Below are positions 1 through 11,865 of a DNA stretch of 64,000 bases, piece by piece. How positions within the stretch are numbered: position 1 is the stretch's first letter; each line of letters starts with the position of its first letter. This DNA comes from Hymenolepis diminuta (Eukaryota; Platyhelminthes; Cestoda; Cyclophyllidea; Hymenolepididae): NCBI GenBank assembly GCA_900708905.1, contig CAADRB010000009.1:62001-126000 (forward strand), given 5' to 3'. Under the pieces are notes generated by a model, which was given only the letters and a program-made list of their open reading frames with translations, had not been told where the DNA came from and searched no databases. The translations under genes were made by a program, and so were the position numbers.

Positions 1-508
1 TTTTTTATTTGACCCTTATTTCCAAGATAAAAATATCATGGATATCAAATCGTGTAATATAATTAGTAAAATTATGTTTTAAGGATAGTACTTGTAGTTT
101 CGATTTTACTCTATCGTGGAAATTCAGTCATTGGTCATTTTACAGCCGCTTATTTCCTGTTAAAGCCAATTCACTAGTCTACACTCCATATATATATATA
201 TATATCCGACTGAGCCTATGGAAGAAGTGGGCTGCACGCATGATATTAGCGGATTGTATGTGTATCGTATTGTGGTGAAATGTTATAATTTACAGTTTAA
301 CTGACTTCAAACATTGAAGGCATTGTGAATAGATGGTTCTTCGATAGGACAAACTCTAGAAAACCTGCTTCCCTCAGTCATTTCTGGTGAAGAACACCGT
401 AAATTTGCTCTAATTAGAGCGCAGACTAAAAATAATGGATGATTGTGGAGTTCTCATTCTGAAGCCGGTCGATGTAGGGCTTAAATTCTGGTTGCAATAA
501 TTTAAGTT
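1..508. other. Intron or upstream sequence of the first gene
   Basis: No reading frame with protein-like composition was found. It contains a (TA)n run at about 189-204 and ends in a pyrimidine-rich stretch and AG at 530, the acceptor of the first exon seen. It is most simply the end of an intron. Confidence 0.4.
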
Positions 509-530
509 TTGTTATTTTCTTTATCGACAG

Positions 531-3500
531 AGTTGGTTCAACGTTTCCACTCCACTCTCCCAGTTTACCAAATGGATGATTGTCCAGCATGCAAGGAGGC
601 AGCAGCCATCAAGGACCCCACCCCGCAGTTTGTTAATAGGAACAGACGACCGATTGACGCATCCGCAACACACGTGGTCATCTCCACATTCTCCAAAATT
701 CCCCTTGAACTCTTCGGAGGTATTGAGGATGATGAATTCTTCAATAGTCTCCATGACGTATTGACTAGGCAATTCAGTCCNNNNNNNNNNNNNNNNNNNN
801 NNNNNNNNNNNNNNNNNNNNNNNNNNNNNNNNNNNNNNNNNNNNNNNNNNNNNNNNNNNNNNNNNNNNNNNNNNNNNNNNNNNNNNNNNNNNNNNNNNNN
901 NNNNNNNNNNNNNNNNNNNNNNNNNNNNNNNNNNNNNNNNNNNNNNNNNNNNNNNNNNNNNNNNNNNNNNNNNNNNNNNNNNNNNNNNNNNNNNNNNNNN
1001 NNNNNNNNNNNNNNNNNNNNNNNNNNNNNNNNNNNNNNNNNNNNNNNNNNNNNNNNNNNNNNNNNNNNNNNNNNNNNNNNNNNNNNNNNNNNNNNNNNNN
1101 NNNNNNNNNNNNNNNNNNNNNNNNNNNNNNNNNNNNNNNNNNNNNNNNNNNNGCAATCGTTACGAAATCAAGAAGTACAAAATTATCATCTAAACTTATT
1201 CTTGTGTTCTCATCACATCAGCTTTCTTTATGAATTCATTTACTTCTTAATTTGGCATATTTTCCCCATTGTCTACGAAAAATGAAAAATATTCTCAAAT
1301 TAGATTACTTCAATTCACCAACAGCAATTAAATCATCCTCATTCGTATCCAAAAGCTTAGACACTCTTATTATAGATCTAGCTTTGTGCTTGTCATTTTC
1401 AGTAACGTAGTCATCACTTTACTAAGTTCTGAAAATTTGATTAGTCCACTACTCGATGAAAAGGATGTCCAGTCCGATAAAATACACCGTTTTACCATCA
1501 ACTTCAAATCTTTCATCACCGGGTGAACTTTGGCTGAAGTGAGGTTATATCCAGGGGATCTCATCACTGTTTCTTATGCTGATATCGAATGTCTGTTTCA
1601 ATTGTGCTACTTCCTCGGAGGTCGACCGGTTAGCCTATTTGAAAATAAAATCAGTACCATAAGGAATTATTATTATTATTTCTAGTTGTATACGTACCGT
1701 TATGATCTGATATGCGTAATAAGAGCGATGCATTGAGATCTTTAAGTAGAATGAAAAGAAACCGTCGCTTGCCAAAATTGTCATTTGATCAATGTTCTTA
1801 CAACATATTTGGCAAGAGTAAACAAATTATTTTTTGAAGATTAATTACTCTGCAGAACTAGAGATTAGTAGATTGTGGATTGTAGATTATGACTAATGAC
1901 TAACAACAGCAACCAAACCTCCTCAATCAAAATACCAATTGTTGAGAACAATGGTAGATATTCAAGAACGAAAAAGAACAACAGAGATTAAGGAGCCAGA
2001 GGAAAGTTTGTGAATCAAGCGTTTACACTAAAGGTATTTAAACTGGCGTGTAAATAGCACTGACAAATAAGTCGAGTCAGAGCCAAGTCAAAACCGTTAA
2101 TCGATTTTTTTTCTTGTGCGAATTGGGTACTAGGAGCGAGAGGCGATGAAGTATAGTGATTACCCTCCATCTATTCGTTAATTGATAAAACATGCATTTC
2201 ATGGAAAAGAATAGCATTTTTGATAGTTTTGAGCACTTTTATCCTGCACAATTTCGTTGATTGCATGCATGAATCTCTTAAAAATCGGACATTTCTTATT
2301 CAAGTTTCCTCAGTGTACATGTTGAGACTTTGTTGCTGGCGGCATCAGAAGATATTTTGGTTAGTACTCACATAATTAAAGTGGCACATGAATTGTTAAT
2401 TGGGATGTCCGCGGTAGTAGGCTGTTAACCAAAAGCCTGGGGTGGCAATATGCCTACGAACCCCTATGTATCTTAATCATAGTGACCGAATGCACCTATT
2501 TTGAAAGATTCAAGAATGGGCTTATTTAAAAGGCCTGTTTGCCTTACTTTTAATAGACAGTTCATAAGCAGATGGGAGAGTCTGAGTCAGAATACGAGAA
2601 AAAGAAGGCAAATAATGACTATCTATTCAGAAGACCGCCGTAAGTATAAAGTGTTACACCTCAAATTCCTTAGTGATTACCTTCGTTTGACCAATTTTTT
2701 CTAGTGATCGGACATGATGTTGCTGTTTAACTGAATTAGCAGTAATTTCCTGTTTAATCACTGGTGCTGCTCAGATTGTTTCTAGTATTTCGAGATATCG
2801 GAAAGAATGTATGCTTAAATGAATATACCATGGCAGTTCGATAAAATACCAATCGACCAGAAATGATCATCTCTTACAGTTTATTTGATTAACTGAAGGA
2901 AAAAGATGAGAATATCACGATGAGAGTATTTGACATTTTGATGTTCTTCACTGCCATATAAGCAAACAGACAAACCGTGAATATTTTATCTTAGCCAATC
3001 AAAAAGGAAATGCATTCTAATTCCACTCACTTTTAATGTGATTCAATTGACGAGAGGCAGTAATTTGATTCCAAATCGGAGACTTAGATGATTTAGCATG
3101 ATCTCTTTCATTAAACACCTCATAACAAAAAAATGTTCTACAAAGCTGAACACCGTTGAGAAGTATTTAAGATAAAAATAGCTATTGAGTTTTTAAATGC
3201 ATTATATTATTGATGCGTGGATTAAACAACGTATAAGATTCCACGGTATACTTCAAAGCTCAAATTCGAGCGAAAGCGTCATTCATTATTACTTTTTGTT
3301 ACTAACATAATTAGTAGACATGGTAACCATCGCCTTTAAGGTCAAACGTGAGGAGTGAGTTGTTGAATTTGACAAGTGAAAAATCCAGTTGGATTTTAAA
3401 TTGGGAGCAAATAAAGCATGTCTTAATTTTAAATTATTGAGGGAGTTCAAATTTAATTCAAAATTTCTAATGGAAAGTTAGTAGTAAATCCCATTGGCAA

Positions 3501-6500
3501 TTGGATAGAAATCATGGTTCAAAAATATGATTTATTCAATTTAAATATTAAATTCCGTTAATTTTGCTATAGAAATCTATTTGCATATAAATTGCATTAA
3601 ATAATATTGTAGTACCTTGAGGTCAGCATTCCTAATTTGAGGTGTTCTTGTTCAAAATTCCGGGAGATTTTTTATTATGCCAAAGATCAGATTTTAAGAC
3701 GTTAAATAAATGAATAAAATGAACATCACGAAATCCATTTAGTTGAAATTAAGACCCTGATGTGTCACTCATTACGCTTTTGGCCGTCTCCTGATTTGAG
3801 AAGAATTTCATATCCTCTCTTAAGTCTGGGCCAAAGAGTATGTCCTGGAAACTACCCTTTGTTTATGATTCTGTTAAAACTAAGTAAAACGGATCTCCTT
3901 GTGTATCTTTATTGAGTTACTCCCAGCTTTCTTACTTTGGGTATCGTGGGGTGGTGGGATGTGCAGCCAATCGGGTTTTAGAACTGGTAGCCTGATAGTA
4001 GCATCATCCTAGAAGCAGTAGAAGGCAATAATCTTGTGTCGTGACAATTCCTTTTGTTATTACTCGTTTGCAAATCAAAAAACAAATCTTAATTAAAGGA
4101 AATTTATTTAAGTAAGGAAAATAGTAAAACTGTCCATTGGGTGGCTAGGCCACCAAATCGAATAGGCCACTCATAAGTACATTACTCATGTACCGATTTA
4201 TCGACCATTGAACTTCTGCGTTCAGGCTTGGATATGTAAGACCATTGATAAAGAGAGATAGCCGTAGGTGAATTTATATAATATTATCATCCCCCCTGTT
4301 TGTCATCTGAATCTAATTTCTTCAGCCAACTTTATGTAATTGTTTAGTATAATCTTTTTAAATGAGGTAGTGCTCTCAACTCGTAACTCAAATTTTCTTA
4401 GATTAAGCAAATAAATAAAGGACGTAGGCGCTAGATCTCTAGCCAGAAACTTTGACCAATTTCTGATTTCATCCCCTTTTGTGCTTTCACAAATATTTAG
4501 CTCAAATAAATTAATTTTTGGTTCATATTGAGATAGGATTTACCGTTATGGGATGCTGTCATATCTTATAACTGAAAGAAACTTTATCACCTACGTTCGC
4601 TAAACTAGTAACCGCCGTTATTCCAGCAATCCATTCAGGCTCTTCTTCTTAAGTTTATCATTTATGTACAAATTTTATTATGTGACGGATTGACTACCTG
4701 ATTAGCCAGTAAAATAGCAGGGAAGATATTTCATTCCTAGGTACCAGAGTGGGATATAGTAATTGATAAATCTGGTACTTGAGAAACTAAATTTGTTTAC
4801 GGAATTTAGTGAATTCTATTAAGAGCATTAGAAAATAATCGTTATTGCCTTGTATCAGATTTTTTAACTGACACTAATGAATGCCAAAATTTAGCGATTT
4901 GCAAATCAACATGATAAAAGCTAAGGCTTTAAGCAGTATCAGGATAATTACGATCTCTAAAACGCGCTGTCAATTTAATAACTTATACAAACTGATAATC
5001 CATCTTTCTGATTATCGATTTGTATAAATTTTCCATTAACTGTAGATCCATCAGAGCTTATTTGGATGACTTATCAGTGCGTCAAACCTGACTACATATT
5101 GGAGTCAGAATTGAAATAAGATTCAAATTTGTTTTCTATGATCGGGAGGAATTAATCGAAATTTTAACGTCATTTCCAGATTTCTCATGTGAAATATGGT
5201 CAGGTTTCCTAGTTCTTGTCAAAGTTCTTAATTTCATTTCCCCTTTCATTTGACACATTGATCACCCTTTCTTTGGTACTATGATGTTTTAGGGAGCCCG
5301 GTCTAAATGAGCATTTATCACCGGCGATCCTATAGATAAGGACGTACAGAACGAAAGGACATAAAGATCTATAAAAGTATGGAAAAGGGAAAGAGATACC
5401 AAGAAGTATTGAAAGGTGCAAAGGTGAAGTAGAGCTACTATCTTGCCACTATGACCATTTCCGTCTAAAGCAGAATGAGAGTATGCCATGTTTGAGCATG
5501 TCTATAGCTCTAGCTTCTCACTTTGCGATTCTGCGAGTGTCCTTACTGACTGGGGAGATTGCTAGCTTAACTTACTCCCAATTCCTCAGTAATAGCATTT
5601 AAATGCTATCAGAGTAAATGGTGGCTTTATAAAAATTGCAGATAAATATATGATTAGGAAAAAATGTTACCTCGTGAATTATTTTCACTTTGCATGTGAT
5701 CAGCTTCGCGTTGTTTCAACCGGTTTTTCAAGTCTATAGACCATAATACTTTTAAATGTTAATTCCTCCTAGACCCATCAAAGCGCGAATGTGAGGACTT
5801 ATCTGAACAGAAGACAGACTACGTATCAGAATCGGCGTTAATGGAAAATCTGAAGGATGGCCTGGTTCTTCATCGATTGTGGATCGGTCTAGACGTTTTT
5901 GAAACCGATGGGAATTGCAAGACAATTTCGTCTACGAAACCGCTTACTGAAGGAACTGTTTTTTCACTGTGTGGATGTCTTCGGGGACAAGCTGGTGTAA
6001 GTTCATAGAAAAAATTTTCTATATTTTGGTCAATTAATCAATCATGCTATTCGATGAAATTTAGTAAGAGTGACTCGTGTCAATGGAATGAATTACATAA
6101 ACCTATGAAGAGGTTTCAGGGACTCTTTGTCCTTCAAAAGTTTGACCTTTTTGGCTTTGAGTCATTCGCAACGCCGTCTTTTTTCGACCTCGATTTCTGA
6201 TCTCGAAATAATCGAGAATATATATTTGGGCGATTCATTTTAAAATCTAAATGTGATTTTGGTCTCTTTGTTGGTTCAGAATAATTTTTAAAGCTAAAGT
6301 TGCCGGTATCTTACTTATCCATCTTAATTAGCACGTAAAAATGGCAAGAAAAAGGTTTATGTTTTCATTAGTTATGATAAGAAAAGCAGACTTTTCAATA
6401 GGAAAAATGGGGTACCGTTGGCGTGTCGGTCAGTTTGTATGTTTGCATATTAAAAGATTAGGAGTTTAACCATTATCAGCACACATTCAATCCAAAGGGA

Positions 6501-7051
6501 TGACCAACCTTACTAATTAAACAACTGGTCGATAGAGGGATATTACAATACACCTTCCCGTCTGAGGCTCTAGAATCCTACTCCTCTGTCCTTGATGAGT
6601 ATTTCAAAACACTTCTCTCTCACAGACCGGAGACTTTTATTTTAATCCTACCTTGGGACTTTATATATACACTAATTTTATGAATGAGCAGACACAAATT
6701 CTTCAATTTTGAAGAGTGTGATGTAGTACTAATTGTGAGCAAATAAAATCTATTTAAATAATTATTTATAACTTTAAGTTGTTTGTTGGCAAACCTATAT
6801 CAACTGATGATGTCAACGGAGAGTCAAAATCTCCATTTGGAAGTGCAAGCACCCAATCTCTGAAGGGTTCCGTGGTCTTTGTGCGGACGGGCAATTTCTT
6901 TGTTCGCGGTTATGTTCATCTGCTGCCTCTGCCCTTCAGGGATGTTAACGATCGGTTCATGGGTCTAGAATTCAAACTTCCTCCAACTCATCTCTTCTTT
7001 GGACCTATTCAGGAGACTCCGCATTCGTTCCTCTTCCATGTACGTGACTAG
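531..7051 (+). CDS. Unidentified multi-exon gene, 3' part
   Basis: I do not recognise this protein. Supported exons are 531 to the gap at 781, 1403-1522, 2305-2359, 2557-2639, 5773-5996 and 6779-7051 (stop TGA). The joins 1403-1522/2305-2359/2557-2639 and 5773-5996/6779-7051 are in phase and have good acceptors and GT donors (gtgaac, gttagt, gtaagt, gtaagt). The exon 2557-2639 ends in phase 2 but 5773 needs phase 1, so at least one exon between them was missed. Visible traits: a CPACKE motif in the first exon, a charged stretch (SESEYEKKK) in the fourth, and a hydrophobic, proline-containing C-terminus (GYVHLLPLPFRDVND) ending in FHVRD. No transmembrane segment or catalytic motif stands out. 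The 5' end lies outside the window and one exon runs into the gap. A decayed duplicate of exon 5773 seems to lie at about 5046-5115. Confidence 0.6.
781..1152. other. Assembly gap (372 N)
   Basis: A run of N interrupts an exon of the first gene. The exon's donor lies within or after the gap, so that part of the protein is unknown. Confidence 1.
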
Positions 7052-7192
7052 ACAGGGCTGTGAAAAGACAACCTTATTTTCTTGATTACCTTTGCCTATG
7101 TTACGATTATTGGCTGTGAATTTATTATCTTTTTGTTTCGAATTCGTTTATTATTGCTTACCTTTCCTCAAATCACTTATCATTTTCTCTTA

Positions 7193-7198
7193 AATAAA
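7193..7198 (+). terminator. Poly(A) signal AATAAA
   Basis: Canonical AATAAA about 140 nt downstream of the stop codon of the first gene, in an AT-rich stretch. It fits the 3' end of that transcript. Confidence 0.55.
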
Positions 7199-10100
7199 GT
7201 CCAGATACCTGCTTCTTGTTGTGTTTATTGTTTCAAAGAAAAATTTTTGTTTAAATTAATCCTGTTAGACGTCATCGGAATTGTTGGCTGAACCCGCCTT
7301 TTTCTATCAGAGGCTAGAGGCTAGGTTGTCATTAGTTCTCTAAATAAATTTGGCGTTTTCGTTAAATAGCACGTGTAAATCAACAGGCAACGATCCGAAA
7401 CGATAAAATACTGGCTCTCTCTAGAAAAAGGAATTCGCCCAGTCTAATACGTCTTAACGTCGCGTCAGAAGATCTGTTTTCCGCCGCTGATATAGATGTC
7501 CACAATACCTAACTGCCAAACGATTGTTAAAAGTGGCCTAAGTACAATACCAACACCAGGATTGCTCAAATTAGAAGCACACGGAAAGGTATAATTTCGG
7601 TGCTATTCTGAATCTTTTTAATATTCCAGCAAATAATAATACTAATTTGAATTATATTTATTAGATAAAAAATGCATGTATTAGATTTGAGGGAGAAGAT
7701 AGACAATTTCGCTCAGCAGCGTTGGAGGTTTTCACTTTTTTCTACTCAGCTCAGATTGAAGAAAATGTACTTTTATGGATTCGCTGCATTCTGATATTTT
7801 TTATGTCTACCCGTCTGCATTCCTCAAAAATTGAGTGCACATCACATCAAAAATCCCTCGAGAGACTAGCATCGTATGAAATGTAAAAATTGGGGATGAC
7901 ATTTTGATATTTGACGATTTATGTCCCCCTGTTTTTTATAGTACTTCAAGTATCCAGGAATTGACCGATAGAAGTCTTTAACATTCGCTATGCTTGTAGA
8001 AAGTAACGAACAAAGTCTACAAATATTTGCATACAGTTAGCAACGTCGCATTTGGCTTTTTATGCAAGAATTTTCTTGAGTTTGATTTCACAGTTTAAGA
8101 AATGGAAGTCGACTTTTATCCATTGTTTGATGAGAATAACAGTCCTACTCGGCGTTTGTATCAACGAATGGTTCCAAAGTTCAGTATGCACTATCAACCT
8201 GTTTTTTTGCGAGGGCGGTTCAAGTGATAAAATCGGGCATGATTCTTAAAATTGTGACACATTTGGTTGTAGTGATCACGTGTATGAATCATTCATCAGA
8301 TCATGTTATCAAATCTTTACAATGTCATCCAGTGAATATATTGACAAAAATAGCTGGGATTGCTATTTGATTTTTTTATCGTTTCTAAGATGTCATACAT
8401 CATCGCACAACGGATAATGGGCGATATTTTTTGTTAAACGAAAATTTTAGAAACTAATACAGCTCTAAGAAATCAACACTTGGTTATAAGATGGCTCTAC
8501 TGCAAAATGGGCTGCCCACAGTATAAAGCTGCAAAGTAGTAGACCGAGATAGTCGTAAATCGTCAGCCCCAAGCTACCCAAAATAAGAATATGGAGAAGT
8601 TCATGAATACATCTGATGGTTAGAAAATGAATAGAGATCGTATTTTGAGGGAATCAAGCGATCGAATTCTATTATTTGAAGTGTTAGGACGCGACGCAGC
8701 AAAGTACACTCAATAAGCAAAATGTGGGCAACCTAATGAATGCAGAAATCAAACGAGATATGATTCTTTTGATGCGTTGACTTCATTCTCCACTTCTACC
8801 AGATTCACCTTCATATCTTACTGAACTATCCTACTGTTCCTCATTTTCCCATTGTTTGTGACAAACATCATTTGTTTGTCACAAAAAATAAAAATAACCG
8901 GAAGATTATCAAAAATCAGAACCAAAGTATCCCATAAATCAGGTTTCAGGTTTAAATAAATAATATAAGTTTAAGAAATGCGGAAATGAAACTACTTTCA
9001 ATTATCCAAGGGAAGGTTGCGTTAGGATTATTGAGAGAACCCGGTTCAATCCGAAAATTGACTTGCTTGTTCAGCAATCTCCTTCAAAATTGGTCTTTAT
9101 GACAGTTTTTGAGGGCTACAACATTAATACAGCCTGTTCATTTACCTCTGTATAAAAATACGTAATAGTTTACGGAGCTCCGCTAACTTAAATTTTGTAG
9201 TTATTTCACCTCTGCTTTATTAAAGCTGTAAGCTGTTGAATATCATGTAAGACCATTTGCCTTCTTAATCAGTGGAAGAAAAAACTGAAGAGTCAATACT
9301 GACCTGTCTTGATTGAAAACTGCCAACAAGTGCATAAACATCGTAGACAAGCATTTACTACAATCCAGGGAACGAATCATGGGATTTGAATTCTCGTACG
9401 TGAGCTACACAATTAATCAATATGGTACAACCCGAATTCAAGATATCAATGAACCTTACTCTACTTGACTCTGTGCTATCTTGAAGTTGCTTTCGGAATC
9501 TTTTTGATCCCCTGCCCTTCATACTTTGTTGGACTTCCCGTTAACCGATTTCAGCTGATCCCCACAATTGGAAAGCTGTTACATTTCTTCCATTACTCCG
9601 GGTGATAATAATAATTTCTCAATTGTGTAATAACCCTAAAGTAAAGTAAAAAGTTAAAAATTAGTTGCTATGACTGAACAAGTTCTCTATTCAGTATTAA
9701 TATTCCTTCAAATTTCTTTTTAATTATACCTCCCATGTGGGAAATAGGTAGATTAAACGAGTTTTGACATTTCTTAGAAGAATCCTAAGCTTTCACTCCG
9801 CTAGTAGTCTATTTGTAGTCGAGTGTAAAAGCTGTGCTTTTTAAAATGTTATCAATAAAATGATAATATGAAACAAGTGCCGACTGAAGAATTTGAAAAA
9901 CCGAGGGCTTCATTATTTAATTATATTTTATTGATCAGGAATCGTGTTGTGTAACAGCGGCAAGCTTTCATTCCTAAAGAAAAAAGTACGGAAAACAGTA
10001 AATGATTTTTCGAGACATAATCATGGGAATTCTGTTCAGGGTTCTATTTCCCGTAGGTAATATTTTTGCTTTATTACATGTCATAGAGCTAACAAGTAAA

Positions 10101-11865
10101 AGTCCACAGAATGACCGTAACAAGTACCTAAAAGTGCAAACACTCGCTTGTAGGTCGTTCTATAAAATCAAAGTATATATTTTTATGTTTTTTTTTAATG
10201 TTGAGAATAGTTTATAATTTTAATTCAATATCAAAAAATAATGGTGCGTACGTGTTTCCAGTTTTCTGTACTTCTGCGAATGAATATTTGTTTTATTAGG
10301 TACTCAGCGTTAACATTTACAAATTCGCCAGTGTTTATCTCGAAAAGGGGTATATAAAATTGAGATTCATTAGTAGCCAAGAATTAACATTTTTTAATAG
10401 TTACACCCCACGAATGCCTTTTTCATTATAAAACATAATTTTTCGAATTCGAATCACCACTCTTATCTCAAATACAGAAATTAGCCAGTAGTAACTGATA
10501 AGACACTTGATATATACGGATAGTGGACACACCGATTTCGATTATTGAGAAGTGAGAAAGAGAATCAAGAACTTCGTTATGCATTCTCCAACAGTTGCAG
10601 CATGCCACCTTTTCATTCATCACTCTGAAAGATATTGAACCAATTTTGATCTCGTGAAAAACTCTACAAACAGGATTAACACTTTTTAGTGCAGATCCGC
10701 TCATCCGTGACATTCGATCAGGGCCTGCCAGATGTCATTTTACCGAATGCACACCCTGTTCTTGCAATTTCGATATCAGCCAACCCGTGTGCAGGAGCAG
10801 CAACGACCAGGTTCAACTCTGTTTTCTTTGACGAAAAGTGAATTTCCTTAATTAAGAAAGCACGTGGAAAGCTATTTAAAATATTAAACTGCCAAAATAG
10901 TAAAATTAAACGTAATCTGAAATTGACCTCAAAACGATTAATAAACTAGAAACAAATATCCCCACCCAAGACAAGATGTGAAATTTTATCTGATAGTCGT
11001 CCAGATAAACAAAATTTGCCATATCCTGAAGGACACCTATGAGTACCGAATCTTCAGACTGCACTTTCTTATACTTCTAGCGACAAGAAGAATCTGCCTA
11101 GCGGGTTTTCTTCGTGTAGTTTAAAAGAAATTAACTAAAAGAAATAAATAGCAAAATGGAAGTTGTATTACTGACATAAATTTACAATTAAGGAAGAATA
11201 GAGAAATAGCCACCACCGGTGAGACCTTCATCATATACGTCACATTATTGGCGCTGTATAATCAAAATAAGATCAAGAATAAAATAGATCACAGAAAAAT
11301 ATTACACGGCAATTCGAATTGTTTGGGAGGTTCTTTTCCGCACCTATTCGGTTTTGTCGGAGTTTTCCTCTTTAGCTAAAATAAGAACAAAATATATGAA
11401 AATTGAAATTAAAAGGCATTTAGGCACGACTAGTGAAAAAAATAATGGGCAGTGCACACGTCAGATATGCGTAGCCAAAAGGAAAATCTTATCATCTTGA
11501 CAACTCGTGATCAAATGTTGGAACCCACTACACAATCTACGCATGCTGATGCCCGCAGAAATGTACTGAAATTGAATTAAGTGGTAGCGACCCACATACG
11601 CAGACGACATGTCGCAATCACTAAGCAATCAAGTACCGACACCAATTACTTCATTTCATTGAAACTAACCGCTACCTCCACCCAGAACATTGGAAAAAAA
11701 TATTTCGAAATGAGCGAAATTGGAGCGAAGTAGTCATTTTCTTATCCTTCAATCTAATCTTCATGTTATCATTCCTCATCACTTATTAATTTACTTATAA
11801 TTAATTCACTTTAACCTATCTTGCTATCCGTCATGATCCGCTGAAATGAATATAAATAGTATTGA
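7199..11865. other. Intergenic region between the first gene and the sugar transporter
   Basis: The two neighbouring genes converge here. Most of the sequence is AT-rich with stops in all frames. The one exception is a less AT-rich patch at about 10690-10860, listed separately. Short open frames at 8052-8249, 10002-10217 and 10468-10713 have no recognisable similarity, and I treat them as chance. Confidence 0.5.
10690..10860. other. Coding-like patch of uncertain strand
   Basis: This patch is clearly less AT-rich than its surroundings and open in several frames. On the plus strand after an acceptor-like tttttag (10689), one frame is cysteine-rich (RCHFTECTPCSCNF, then QPVCRSSND), vaguely like a Kazal domain, but its only donor (gttcaa) is weak. 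On the minus strand a frame reads LVVAAPAHGLADIEIART and GCAFG, framed by an acceptor-like ttaag and a donor-like gtaaaa. I cannot choose between them. It may be a lone exon or a fragment of a mobile or decayed gene. Confidence 0.3.

Noticed and set aside
1524..1526. In-frame TGA followed by a long open, protein-like stretch to about 1635, suggesting a selenocysteine codon in the first gene
   Set aside because: A donor GG/gtgaac lies directly at the site (exon end 1522) and joins in phase to the exon at 2305, giving a smooth protein. No SECIS-like element was seen in the 3'UTR.
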